Made by a program: the position numbers and the translations under genes. A stretch of 64,000 nt of DNA, taken from positions 124,001 through 188,000 of the forward strand of contig CANNZV010000867.1 in the NCBI GenBank assembly GCA_947561585.1, given 5' to 3'. The notes beneath the pieces were generated by a model, which was not told the DNA's origin, did no database searches, and saw only the letters and a list, made by a program, of their open reading frames with translations. Shown here piece after piece: positions 36,371 through 49,050 of the stretch; within the stretch, counting starts at the first letter, position 1, and the number at the start of each line of letters is the position of its first letter. This DNA comes from Caprella mutica. Taxonomy: Eukaryota; Arthropoda; Malacostraca; Amphipoda; Caprellidae.

Positions 36371-37139
36371 CCCGGGCAAGAAGGTTTTATGCCTGGGATA
36401 TTCCCTTAATATCTACAATATTCCCTCCTAGTCTGCACTCACAGTTTGATGATGAAGGAATATTCCTGTAACAATAATATCGGATACTATTCAAATTCTT
36501 ATACGAGGGATTATTCCAGGAATATTGGAGAGTTACAGTATTCGGTCAGATATTATCCTAGGATATTCAGGGAATATCATATTTCTATAGTATTCCATGC
36601 GAAACAAATTGGAATATTCAGGGAATATCATATTTCTATAGTATTCCATGCGAAACAAATTGGAATATTCTTGGAATATATATTTTTGATAGCATTCCAT
36701 TATGAATATCCCATATATATCCCAAGAATTTTCAAGCTAGTTACATATAATAGTATTCCCAAAAATATAACGAAGGAATATCCCTGGAACATTTGGGATC
36801 TACAGTATTCTTAGTGAAACAATGACTGAATGTAACGGGAATCGAATGAAAAATTTTACTTCCTAAGAAATACTTTTGAATATCCCTGGAACTATTTCAA
36901 TATTTTTGATAAGGAATATATCCCATTGGGTTATATGAAGGAATGTTCCTGGAAGAAGGGAAATTTAAAGTATGTATTTCAAACAACAAAGGAATATCAA
37001 TTGAATCGAACGATGATTTTTTCTTTTTCCTTAGAGTTTGGTTGTCTAATTTGAAAACTAAGAAACGTTAGTTTGTGAGATGAACTGTTGTAATTTGGAT
37101 TTCATATGTTCTCTTTTAATTTTTACCATCTATATAATT

Positions 37140-37420
37140 TTTAACGCTACTTGTAGTTTTTGAGGATGCGCAAGAGTTAAGCTCTTCGTCTATGAGGTGT
37201 TAGATTTTCGTGTTAGGTATGTGCTTCCATTTTCATCTTCTATTAATAACGAAACTCCTTCACGAAGCTTTTCTGCATCCATGAGCTTTGTCACCGACTT
37301 ATAATGTGACTTCTTCTATAAGTCAGTTTCTTTTCTGGTTGCTTCTTCCAGTCTCTTGTATTTCAAAACGTCAGCGTTATGGCCTTTTGTTCTTGAGCAG
37401 ATACTAAACAACCAAGTAAA
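37140..37420 (-). repeat. Dispersed repeat family A, copy inside left large element
   Basis: The complement shows CAAGAACAAAAGGCCATAAC, GAGACTGGAAGAAGCAACCA, CATGGATGCAGAAAAGC and AAAACTACAAGTAGCGTTAA. The corresponding segment of the right copy is at 48030-48330, so family A sequence was already part of the large element before the two copies separated. Confidence 0.7.
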
Positions 37421-38879
37421 TTAAAAATATCGATCTAAATGAATAGAATATCGGATCAGTAAATTTAATGCTGGCTCCCTATCAGAAATTAGTAGTACCT
37501 ACAAAAATTACTTATTTCGTTTGTATGAAATGCGAAACTACTAAAAGTTGCGAATCAGGTAGCCAAAATATTTTTTATCCAATTTAGTTTTCGCCTTGCA
37601 GCACTGCAGTTCAGACGTAATAGACGGGTTATAATAGATAGTAGTTAAATTAGTGTCAATTAAAGAAAAAAGAGGTTAGTATTGTGATTGTAAATGTTTA
37701 ACGTATGTACACCATTGTTTCATATTTCATCAACAGCAGTTATCACTCAACAATTTTAAATTTTGGTTTAAAGTTAAGTATTGATATCTTGTGATAACGG
37801 AATAAGAGTAGGGTCAAGCATGTAAATTGCGGCACACTAACTAACGGCGGCTTCTAGCAACATACACTTCATATATTCAAAACACACGTTAAAAACTTAA
37901 ATTAATAAATTATAGCATGCACTGCGCTCCATTTGATAGTTATGCAACACATTAATGGAATTTTGGTTCAGAATTGAAATGCAATTAAAAATTAAAATGC
38001 TGCAATTTACCTGCATGACCCTACTTACCGTACTATTTTAGTTTGTAGGCCTATTTCTATTCATATATACTCAGTTTATACTTTAATTGTAAATGGTTTC
38101 ACTATGTTAATCTATTTTACGAAATGTTTATGAATATTTAGCTATAACCTAGGTTAAACAATATATTATATTCTCTATCCTCTGTAAGTGAAATATAAAA
38201 TTTCATAAAATTATTTCTTCAGTGACCTGTTCTTCAACTGACTAGATTTTAATATTAAAATTTTAAAAGTGCCAATAATGATTTTCAGTGTTAATAATGT
38301 TCATAGTAGCTTTTCTTCGTTCATGAGCCCTTTCTTGTTTTACTTTAATATGATTTTTTTACTTTTTTGACCCATATGGTTTCTCAAAACCTTTTTCCTT
38401 ATCTAATTCTGTATTCCCTTTACTATCTACTTTTTCATCTTTTAAAATCTGAATGAATCACTTAGGTTTTTTATTTAGTTTATGGATTAACTTATTGAAT
38501 ACAGATTATTGATAGATGATAATTAATTATTTTATTTCTTTTTAGGTACCACTGTCACAGTTTCTGGCAATATGGTTTACTTTAAGAAGTTACAAATCTA
38601 GAGACATGTCCTCTTCATTTCGTTGTGTGTACTATATAGTATGAAATGCGTGCACTAAAACTATAGCTGCGCTGACACCACTAGATTCACTTCATAGTCG
38701 AGAATATCAATGAATTTAAGAATAATGACAAAATTAAGTGCTTGGTTGAATAAATTTGCTCCAGGTTAATGAAGAACCAAATGCAAAAGACTTTGTACTA
38801 GTTGTCACACAGGAAAGTAGCTCATAGCAAATTAAGCTACCACCAATCAATTGTAGTGGTCAATAATTTTGCAAAAAGA

Positions 38880-39020
38880 TACGAAAGCACTGTTGAGTGT
38901 TGACTGCATTAACAGATGGAAGAGGAAAATGAGAAGGTGATGGGAAATGAAACCTGTGAGCTTTTCTTAACTAAAAATTGAAAACATTGAAATTGAAAAG
39001 TACAACCATAGCGGTATAGA
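38880..39020 (+). repeat. Family A-like segment, second site in left element
   Basis: ACAGATGGAAGAGGAAAATG, AGAAGGTGATGGGAAATGAA and AACCATAGCGG match the 3' part of family A, in inverted orientation relative to the segment at 37140. The right copy has the equivalent at about 43965-44080. Confidence 0.55.
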
Positions 39021-39364
39021 ATAAATAAGAAATATCCAGTGAAAAATACTGAGAGTTTATAGAACATAAATAGAGCCTCACAACATAAAAACAAGTTGCT
39101 CAGGAATTAATTTGTGCTTGATTACATTAGCTCTTTCTAAATCATGTACTATTTGATATTTTAATAAAATGATTGACGTATGTTTAGTTTCTTTCATTTA
39201 ATCCCAGTACAAAGGGACAATTGTGGAAATACCTAGATTTAAGCAATGTGTCCTGTAATTAAAGTGTTAATATTCGTAGATTTTTTTATACAGTTATTTT
39301 TTCAAGTTAAACCTCTTGGTGTATAGCTATGTGACAGTTAGTTATGCACTCAAGTGAATAGTGA

Positions 39365-39830
39365 TACATGGCCAGTGATCCCTCTTATTTTGGATGTCTT
39401 ATTCCATTGGTACTTCTTCAATATTCCCTCTTTCTTTGGATGACTCATTCAAAAGATATCCCTTCAATATTCCCTCTTCCTTTAGTTGTCTTATTCCATA
39501 TGTATTCCTTCAGTATGCCCTCCTCATTTAGATGCCTTATTCCATATGTATTCTTTCAATATATCCTCCTCATTTAGATGTCTTATTTCATAGGTATTCC
39601 TTCAATATTCCCTCTTCCTTTAGATGTCTTCTTCCATAGGTATTCCCTCTTACTTTGGATGTCTTATTCCATAGGAATTCCTTCAATATTCCCTCTTACT
39701 TTGGATGTCTTATTCCATAGGAATTCCTTCAATATTCCCTCTTACTTTGGATGTCTTATTCCATAGGAATTCCTTCAATATTCCCTCTTACTTTAATGTC
39801 TTATTCCATTGGTATTCCTTCATTATTCCA
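39365..39830. repeat. 46 bp subterminal tandem repeat, left copy
   Basis: Imperfect units of about 46 bp built from GATGTCTTATTCCATAGG, AATTCCTTCAATATTCC and CTCTTACTTTG. The best-preserved units are at 39615-39790. Plus-strand frames here (FGCLIPL) are by-products. Confidence 0.9.
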
Positions 39831-40331
39831 TTGAGATTCATCTCTGCGATTCCCTAGATTTTCCCTTGTGATTTATGGGACTATTCCATAAAAGTGTCAA
39901 AAAACTGCATTTCCTGAATATCGAAAAATGATCATCATGGAATATTCCTTGGGAATATTCCGAGAATGATTTGGGAATATCCATTTTTTGCGCGGGTAGT
40001 GGTGATTAAATACATCTCCTTGTCACATCTATTTTGAATTAATTTTCACTCACTGTGTGATGATTTATAACTGACTTGAAAATAACTAATTAATTCAATT
40101 GTTACTATTATTATTATTTAGGTAGAATATCCATAGACAAAAAAGCATTAAATAATAAAATGAATTAATATATTTTTACCTTCAGTTTAGTGTTATTCGA
40201 ATTGTTAATTTATTGACATTTAAACAGTCTAGTTTTAGATAAAGATTTCTGAATAATAATTAATCAATTATATAACATTAAAGATATAAAGTTGAATAAA
40301 AAATTCGTTCACAATGATTTTGTTTACATTC

Positions 40332-40924
40332 AGGTCCTCTCCAGGCTCCGGTAAAAAATGAGTTTATAACATAATATTATAGAACTAAGGTCTACGATCA
40401 TTATTCTGCAAATTCATTATTCTGCATACAATTCGGTTCAGTATATATTTTAATATTTGCTTTTAAAGTTTTTAATACTCTGTGTGCACTGTGCAACAAT
40501 TGTACGAATCACTAACCTGACGCTGAAGATCATACAATCTTTGTTTTTATTTCAAATTTGAATTTTATAAACAAACAATTAATGCGTTTTGGTCTTCGTT
40601 CAAGATATTAATTGATTCCTAAAGTATATAAGCGTTTCTATAATTAGTTCATTTAATTTTATACCTTTACACGACTATTAAATGGATTTATTAAACCTAA
40701 TACCTATATTGGACAATCAAAACAAATGGTGTACTTTCTTCTTCTTCTGACTGAAATTAGAAAGTCGGAAGTAAAGTAGGTTTTGTAGAGTTTGGATTAT
40801 AAAGATATTCAAAAGCATATAAAATTAAAAATATGCTATCAAATTTGATGAGGTTTGCAGCAAAATGATAAGAAACATTAGCCTCGTTGATTGATGCAAT
40901 AAAAAATATTGTTGTAGGGGACCT
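40332..40924. mobile_element. Approx. 595 bp TIR element, copy 1
   Basis: Starts AGGTCCTCTCCAGGCTCCGG and ends GTAGGGGACCT. It is the direct homologue, over its whole length, of the element at 54219-54813 (shared words include ACTAAGGTCTACGATCATTA and GCAGCAAAATGATAAGAAAC). It has no coding frame. Flanks ATTC and TCAA do not show the TTAA seen at the other copy. Confidence 0.85.
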
Positions 40925-42575
40925 TCAAGAACTGATTCTGTTTTTAATTTCATAGTTTACTCCATTAAATAGGTGCATTCTTTACCGTCGTAAGAATATT
41001 TCAATCTAGAAACTAATGTGAATAGAGAGCAATGACTACTTCTCGACATGGTCTAGGTAGCAATAAATGCAAGTCATGGCTCTATGGGACAGGTTAAAGG
41101 CCCCTCTACCTCCCGTGACACAACACTACACACAAATTATTTCGCTATTATTATATTAGAGTTATTTTCTTCATTACCATACTTTAAAAACCTACAGTAA
41201 TGTTTTAAACTTATGCCACTATTCATATATTGCGTCTATACGTTGAGAGATAGAAGTAACACTTTCAATGGCTTATCAGTCATCATCAATGGCTTACATG
41301 CAAACTGATAAGCAAAGCATTGATCTTAACATCCAGCGCCAGTTGACCAAACTACAACACAAACAAAATAGGTAAAATAGTCAGTAGATGATTATTTATT
41401 TATTTCATAAGAGAGATGTAATGTTAATAGTAAAGTGTTTCGAATATATAAAGCAAGTGAAGCGTGCAGGCAACCTGATCACCAATGTCATTATGGTGTG
41501 ACACTGAGAGCTACTTGAGAAATGTGTAACTCTATTGTTATAGTGTAACGTCTACATCACTAATTTCTTCTGCTACAGTAACACTAAGTACTATTAAATG
41601 ATATTGGCAATTAATCACTCTTTGTAAAGTGATACTAATTACACTTACTAATCGTATTATGGATGTAATTACCTTATCATAAAGGAGAATATTATAAATG
41701 AGAATTATTTTCTAATGTTTTGTGTTAAAATTTAAACCAATTCAGTAAATATTTCTTTTATGTGAATACATGCTAAAATTATATATTATTTCTTTAGTAT
41801 TACAATTTCATGGCCATTGTGAGCATTTAAATTACTTCATTTATAACATTTAATGTTCTTTACAATTATTAAGCATCGATGAGATGGGACAGTTCATCGT
41901 CATACTAAAAAACTTTAATATAAAAAAATCGTTACGGCCCGGGCTGGTTACTTTATTGGAAAACAACTGTCACTCTCAACCAGCGCATCGAATGGTGTGA
42001 CAATTAATTAGATTTTCTTTCCTTTGGTTCGTCAAATGCGCAGTATAAAGAATAGGATAGTAGCTTTATACATAGTGTGTTATAAATAGGGTTGCCAACA
42101 GTTCTTTATTTCAAGGGACAGTCCTTTAATTGAGCTCTTATCGCTTGTGCGAGAACAGTGTCATAACTTCAAAAAAGCTGTTTTTCAAGAGAAGCATATT
42201 AGTACATTTAATGAACGTACATTTAATGGTATATCGTTAGGACATTTACCCTCTCTAGCGTCTAGCGGTACATTTTAAAGTTTCAATGATGATTTTTTTA
42301 CCAAAATAATCAGCATTTTATGATTTATATGGATAACTCTAAAATACATGTTTTTGTGTTTATGACGTTGTTGCTGCAAACATGTCCTTGTCCTTCAATT
42401 TATACTTTATTTCTAAAAATCCATTAATTTGAAATCCTTTATTTCTAGCATAGTTTTTAGTATACGAACTACAAAACATAAAAAGAACTATATTAAATAA
42501 TTTTACCTTTCAGTATGCACTAAAGTTTAAACAGTCGCGTGTCTCAGTCGTTTGTTACAAACACCATAACACGTT
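40925..42575. other. AT-rich DNA between elements
   Basis: No gene recognised. AGGGTTGCCAAC at about 42089 looks like a common MITE end, but no partner was found. Confidence 0.4.
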
Positions 42576-42790
42576 TGAAGGTACGTATTGCATGCAGCGA
42601 TTTTTGCGATCATCGTTCACCGATCATCACCCAGCGATTATCGGTAAACACAAGTTCAATGCTTTTCCTGTGGGGCTGTATTGCAGCTAGCGATTATCGG
42701 TGAGCATTATTTCAATGTATTCATATTGATTGCTGGACGATCATCACCAGGCGATGATCGCAACAATCGCTGCATGCAAACGTACCTTCA
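42576..42790. mobile_element. 215 bp TIR miniature element
   Basis: Left end TGAAGGTACGTATTGCATGC, AGCGATTTTTGCGATCATCG. Right end CGATGATCGCAACAATCGCT, GCATGCAAACGTACCTTCA. The arms of about 40 bp are near complements. The interior repeats GCGATTATCGGTRARCA twice. No coding capacity and no clear target duplication. Confidence 0.85.
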
Positions 42791-43144
42791 GACTAGTTGA
42801 AATCGCGTTGAAATCCGGAAGAACGACACAAAAAATGATCAAGTTCAGTTGAGATGTTGCCTCTGAGTGCGTGTCAACAGTGCTAAGAGTAAATTTTACT
42901 GCACTCGATGCTATATATTACATGTGCATTAATGTCTACAATAGTAGTACTGCATACCAATCGCAGATAAATGTTTAACAGGATTATACCCGCACAAAAA
43001 ATGGATATTCCCAAAACCTTCTTGGAATATTCCATGATGATCATTTTTTGATATTCAGGGAATGCAATTTTTTGACACTTTTATGGAATAGTCCCATAAA
43101 TCACAAGGGAAAATCTAGGGAATCACGGAGACGAAGTTCAATGG

Positions 43145-43490
43145 AATAATGAAGGAATACCTATAGAATGAGACATCCAAAGTAAGAGGGAATATTGAAG
43201 GAATACCTATGGAATAAGAGAACTAAAGGAAGAAGGAATAATGAAGGAATACCTATGGAATGAGACATCTAAAGTAAGAGGGAATATTGAAGGAATACCT
43301 ATAGAATGAGACATCCAAAGTAAGAGGGAATATTGAAGGACAACCTATGGAATAAGACATCTAAAGGAAGAGGGAATATTGAAGGAATACCTATGGAGTA
43401 AGTCATCCAAGGGAAGAAGGAAAATTTAAGGATTACCTATGGAATAGGTCATCCAAAGGAAGAAGGAATATTGAAGGAATAACAATGGAA
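43145..43490. repeat. 46 bp subterminal tandem repeat, right copy
   Basis: Complement of the 39365-39830 array: GGAATACCTATRGAATGAGA, CATCCAAAGTAAGAGG, GAATATTGAA. Unit number and order differ from the left copy. Confidence 0.85.
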
Positions 43491-44336
43491 TAAAACATCC
43501 AGAAGAAGAGGCCACGATGAAGGAATATCAATGAAATAAGTAATTCAAAAGGAGGGAATAAACGAAATTAAATAACTGAGACTACAAGTGGCCGTGTAAC
43601 ACTAATTACTTGAGTGCATATCTCAATTGTCACATAGCTACACACCAAGAAGTGTACCGTGAACAAATAACTTTGTATAAAAAATCTACGAATATTAAAA
43701 CTTTAATTTCAGGACACATTATTTAAATCTAGGTATTTCCACAATTGCCCCTTTGTACTGGTATGGAATGAAAAAAAATGAACATACATCAATTATTTTA
43801 TTAAAATTTCAAATAGCACATGATTTAGAAAGGGCTTAAATTAATTGAACATAAATTAATTCCTGTGCAACTTTTTTACATGTTATAAAGGCTCAATCTA
43901 TCTAGCTGTCAGTAAATTTCACACGATATTTCTCACTTATTCTATAGTTCTATGGTTGTACTTTTCACTTGCAAAGTTTTCAATTTTTAGTTAAGAAAGG
44001 CTCACGGGTTTCATTCACCATCACCTTCTCATTTTCCTCTTCCATCTGTTAATGCAGTCAACACTCAACAGTGCTATCGTCTCTTTTGGCAAAATATTGA
44101 CCACTACAATCGATTGGTGGTTGCGTAGCTTACATGTGCCACTTTCCTGTGTGACAACTATATAGTACAAAGTCTTTTGTATTTGGTTCTTTACTTAACG
44201 TGGAGCAAATTTATTCAATCGAGCAATTAATTTTGTCATTAATCTAAAATTCCTTCATATTCTCTACTATGAACTTATGAACTGAATATAGTGGTGTCAG
44301 TGCAGCTATAGTTTTAGAGCACGCACTTCATACTAT

Positions 44337-44797
44337 GGGTGTAGGTCATAAGCCCCCCCCGGTCAAGAGCCCCCCCGGTCATGAGCTCCCCCGGTCAAGA
44401 GCCCCCCCGGTAATGAGCCCCCCCCTGGTCACGAGCCCCCCTGTTTTTAAATCCTTATATACCAATATTATTTAATCCTTATTGACACTTTTGTAGTTCA
44501 TAATTGATTAAACATAAAATATATGTATATAGGGGGGCGTGCCGCCCCCCGAACCCCCATGCCAGGTCATTAAACAATCATGAAGTGTGCAGTACAACAA
44601 ACTATCGGATACAACAAACTACATTAGCAACTCTCAGTTATTTCCATCTAAGTAGTTCTTCATTTGTTTAACAAGGTAAATAAGGATTAAAAAAAAACCT
44701 AGGGGGAGCTCATGACCGGGGGGGCTCGTGACCGGGGGGGCTCATGACCGGTGGGGGACTTTTGACCTGGGGGGCTCTTGACCGTACCCCTCAAATT
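44337..44797. mobile_element. C-run foldback insertion, about 460 bp
   Basis: Both ends consist of inverted arrays of the 16-17 bp word GGTCATGAGCCCCCCC (left end as written, right end as complement GGGGGGGCTCATGACC). The interior has CCAGGTCATTAAACAATCAT, GAAGTGTGCAGTACAACAAA and one to two GGATACAACAAAC units, homologous to the arms and core of the element at 20683-21594. The uninterrupted site is visible in the left large element near 38630-38640 (CATACTATATAGTAC), so this is a clean later insertion. The exact target duplication is unclear. Confidence 0.85.
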
Positions 44798-45521
44798 ATA
44801 TGGTACAGACACACAATGAAATGAAGAGGACATGTCTCTAGATTTGTAACTTCTTAGCCAACCATATTGCCAGAAACTGTGATAGTAGTACCTACGGAGA
44901 AATAAAATAATTAGTCATCATTTATCAATAACCTGTATTCAATTAGATAATCCATAAATTAAATAAAAACCTAAGTGAAATTATTCTTTCAAATTTTAAA
45001 AGAGGAAAAAGTAGATCTTAAAGGGAATACAGATTTAGATAAGAAAAAAGGTTTTGAGAAACAATATGGGTCAAAAAAGTAAAAAAAAAAATCAAATATA
45101 AGTAAAGCAAGAAAAGCTACTATGAATATTATTAACACTGAAAATCATTATTGGCACTTTAAAAATTTTACTTTTAAACTCTAGTCAGTTAAAGAACAGG
45201 TCACTGAAGGAATAATTTTATGAAATTTTATATTTCACTTACAGAGGCTAGAGAATGTGTATTGTTTAACCTAGGTTATAGCTAAATATTAATAAACATT
45301 TCATAATATAAATTAGCATAGTGAATCCATTTACAATCAAAGTATAAACTTTAAGTATACATATGAATAGTTATAGGCCTACAAACTGAAATAGTACGGT
45401 AAAGATAGCTAGGGTAAGTAGGGTCACGCAGGTATATTACGGCACTTTTAATTTTTAATTGCGTTCTTCTCAAGAGAGTCTAAAAACATTCTGAACCGAA
45501 ATTACATTCAAATGTTGCATA

Positions 45522-47566
45522 GGGTGTTTGTGCCAGTAATCGGTCACTTAAGGATAAATTACAAACAAATAACAATAACAAGTCACATATAAACGCTACC
45601 AACGCGATGCAACTATCATTAGAAAGCTGGAATTTTTATCTTTCCAATCGCTTTACACATAAACACATTTATGTTATTACTTATGCAATTAAAAGTAAAA
45701 ATGTTCCATTAGTCTAAAATGCTAGTAATCGTCATAGCAATATCTATGTTCGGTCACTTCCAATTCTATTATCGTCAGGTGGCCAATCATAAGGAACTAA
45801 TGTTCGTCATACTTGTTGATTAGTGACTGATTAATATAATAGTATATAGTATAATTATTCTCCCGCTTCTAATTACTAGTAATAGATTTAGTCATACCTA
45901 ATATCTATACAATCAATGTGTATTTTTTTTATTTACTGTACTAAGTAATAGTAAGTATTATGTTTATATTATTATTACCTACCCATACACACAATCAAAG
46001 ACTTCGTCAATGGTTAAAAGTGCGTTATATTTTAGTGTTGTCATTTCATTCGAAAGTTGTTGTTTGCCATACACCAGAATTGAAAACTGAGTTATTTTAT
46101 ATAAATGTGATTATTTATTTACATAAGCTAAAGCTCCTACAACTGTCAACTGCTATACCTTCTACATGCAAGAGGAAATAATTACCCGCTTTAAGAATCA
46201 ACGGCTACTATGAATTATAAGGTTTATCATATATTTGATTCGTCTGCCAAGTATACATGGATTATATTCAGATATTTTAAAATTGACAATCAATGCTTAA
46301 TTTATTCATTTCTCAGAAGACTCAGATTGGTATTTAGTAATATCAATTAATTTAGTGTTAGCCTCTATACGTTTCTTTGATTAGAATAGTTCTGAAAAAA
46401 GGGGTAACTATTTTAAATAAAAGCAAGCCGTAATTGTTATGCGCGCACATTTCATGTCTATTTAGTTGCAGATATCTTAGCTTTATTATAATGCTAACTA
46501 TAAGTCTATAACACATTTTATTTACTGGTAAAAATTATTTTGAAATTGCATTACCTCAATTAGATTTTCATTGAAATAGTTCCAAAGCTAAGTTCCTAAG
46601 TAATTTTCGGCCCCTAAATAACTTTTGTTTAAGTTTAAACGGGACATAATTAGAATGTCCCCTTAAAAAATAAATGCCGATATACTATATGCCGTCTACA
46701 TTTCCTCTGGTTTGCCCTCTTCCACTATTGTGATGTAGATTCAACCATTCTTTGTCGCTATCAATGACGTCACAACCTGGAGTGGGAGTCCTGTTTTCTG
46801 TTGATTCTAAATCCTTCTGATTGAATTTTACGTATTTTGGTTATTGAAAAACGCCATATATAATTCACACGTGACACTATATAAGTGGGTATTATTATGT
46901 AAAATATTTATATATTTGACGTTCAAGTAATCATATCTTGTTATCATATGTAATAACGTATTTAATTCGGAGAATATACAAGCTTAACTATCTCAAAATT
47001 TATTCATTAATGTTATTGGTCAATGTAACAATCTAAATTAATGAGTTAAAATAGCAGTTTGTTATCGGACGCATGACGGGAAGTTTTTCCAGTAATCGTC
47101 AGGGTGGACGGATGGATTCTTTGTTTAATCGGCCAGTCTGTCCGAACATTAATATTAGATGTTCTGATAATCTAGTGATCGGACTACCATTTTAAATAAA
47201 AAGTAAGTATTTGTTTGCTTAAATTTTAAAATGCACTGATAGATCGTAAATTATACTTCTAGAAAAACATACACCTGGTACATAAAAAGCTACTGAAACA
47301 CACTCAGGAGTTTCAAAGAGGAACCGTTCTCTTACGAAAAATACAACGAACTGACCGATAACTTGACTTTCCGACAATGATTGGAAGCTACCTGTTAATT
47401 TGTGAGGTTAAATGATTAGAAAGAATTACTAATCAATTATAGTGGTTGATTCTTTAATAATTTAGTACGTATGCCTCTATTCCTTAATATATTATATAGA
47501 AAATTATACTCAATGTGTCTGCTATTCCGATTACTAAAGGTATGCCGATTACTGGCACAAACACCC
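45522..47566. mobile_element. 2,045 bp TA-target DNA element, non-autonomous
   Basis: Perfect 22 bp terminal inverted repeats beginning GGGTGTTTGTGCCAGTAATC, flanked by TA at 45520-45521 and 47567-47568. The empty site GCATAACTATCA is preserved, in complement, in the left large element at about 37935-37950, which fixes the ends exactly. The word AGTAATCG recurs near both ends and internally (45723, 47091). No transposase frame was recognised; the 73-codon frame at 45960-46181 is unconvincing. The TA target suggests an IS630/Tc1/mariner-related mobiliser, but this is an inference. Confidence 0.9.
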
Positions 47567-48029
47567 TAACTATCAAAAGAAGCGCAGTGCATGCTATAAC
47601 TTATTAATCTAAGTTTTTAACGTGTGTTTTGAAGCTATGATGTGTATGTTGTTAAAGGCCGCAGTTAGTTAGTGTACCGCAATTTAGCTACTTGACCCTA
47701 CTCTTATTCTGTTATCACCACATATCAATATTTAACTTTAAACTAAAATTGAAAATAGTTGAGTGATAACTGCTGTTGATAAAATATAAACAATGGTGTA
47801 CATTCGTTAAACATTTACAATCACAATACTAACCTCTTTTTTCTTGAATTGACACTCATAGCCCGTCAACTACGTCTGAACTGCTTTGATGCAAGGCGAA
47901 CACTAAATTGGATAAAAATTAGTCTGGGTACCTGATTCGCAACTTTTATTAGAAATTTTTGTAGGTACTACTAATTTCCAATAGAGAGCCAGCATTTAAT
48001 TTGCTCATCCAAAACTCTATTCATTTAGA

Positions 48030-48330
48030 TCAATATTTTTAATTCACTTGGTGGTTTAGTATCTGCTTAAGAACAAAATGCAATATCGATGACGTTTTGA
48101 AATACAAGAGACTGGAAGAAGCAACCAGAAAGGAAAGTGAATTTTAGAAGAAGTCTCATCAGAAGTCAGTGACAATGCTCATGGATGCAGAAAAGTTCTG
48201 TGAAGTAGTTTTGTATGAATGTAAGATGAAAATGGAAGCACATACCTAACACGGAAATCTAACACCTCATAGACATAGTTGAAGAGCTTATCTCTTGCGC
48301 TATCTTCTAAAACTACAAGTAGCGTTAAAA
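48030..48330 (+). repeat. Dispersed repeat family A, copy inside right large element
   Basis: Counterpart of 37140-37420: CTTAAGAACAAAATGCAATA, GACTGGAAGAAGCAACCAGA, CTCATGGATGCAGAAAAG, AAAACTACAAGTAGCGTTAA. Confidence 0.7.
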
Positions 48331-49050
48331 ATTATATAGATGGTTAAAATTTGAAGAGAACATATGAAATTCAAATTACAGCAGTTCATCTCACAAACAC
48401 ACGTTTCTTAGTTTTCAAATTAGACAACCAAATTCTAAGGAAATAGAAAAAATCATCGTTCGATTCCATTGACATTCCTTTGTTGTTTGACATACAGACT
48501 TTAAATTTCCCATCTTCCAGGAACATTCCTTCATATTACCCAATGAGATATATTCCTTATCAAAAATATTGAAATAGTTCCAGGGATATTCAAAAATATT
48601 TCTTAGGAAGTAAAATTTTTCATTCGATTCCTGTTACATTACGTCATTGTTTCACAAAGAATACTGTAGATCCCAAATGTTCCAGGGATATTCCTTAGTT
48701 TTATTTTTGGGGAATACTATTATATGTAACTAGCTTGAAAATTCTTGGGATATTTATGGGATATTCGGAATGGAATACTATCAAAAATATGTATTCCGAG
48801 AATATTCCAATTTGTTTCGTATGGAATACTTTAGAAATATGATATTCCCTGAATATCCTAGGATGATATCTGACCGAATAGTGTAACTCTCCAATATTCC
48901 TGGAATATTCCCTCGTATAAGAACTTGAATACTATTCAATATTATTGTTACAGGAATATCCCTTCTTCATCAAACTGTGAGTGCAGACTAGGAGGAAATA
49001 TTGTAGATATTAAGGGAATATCCCAGGAAAAAACCTTCTTGCCCGGGAAG

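Larger units (their letters stand above)
36371..39998 (+). mobile_element. Large element with GGAATATTCC-rich ends, left copy
   Basis: The outer end starts ACCCGGGCAAGAAGG; the inner end finishes TTTTTTGCGCGGGT. These are imperfect inverted termini, ACCCGSGCAARAA. The first 600 bp or so and the last 640 bp are dense in GGAATATTCC-like words, a layout expected of subterminal transposase-binding repeats. An inverted copy occupies 42988-49050. No long frame or recognised transposase is present, so this is probably a non-autonomous DNA transposon of unknown superfamily. No clean target duplication was found. Confidence 0.7.
42988..49050 (-). mobile_element. Large element with GGAATATTCC-rich ends, right copy (inverted)
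   Basis: Reverse-complement counterpart of 36371-39998. It begins ACCCGCACAAAAAATGGATA and ends AACCTTCTTGCCCGGG. Homology is traceable throughout: 43150-43480 matches the 46 bp repeat, 44820-45440 matches 38040-38620, and 47580-48010 matches 37430-37950. It is longer only because of two insertions (44337-44797 and 45522-47566). Subtracting them gives about 3.55 kb, similar to the left copy. Numerous substitutions and indels separate the copies, so the pair is not recent. Confidence 0.75.

Noticed and set aside
45960..46181. 73-codon frame inside the 2,045 bp element as a possible transposase remnant
   Set aside because: No HTH or DDE motif is visible, and it is too short to assign.
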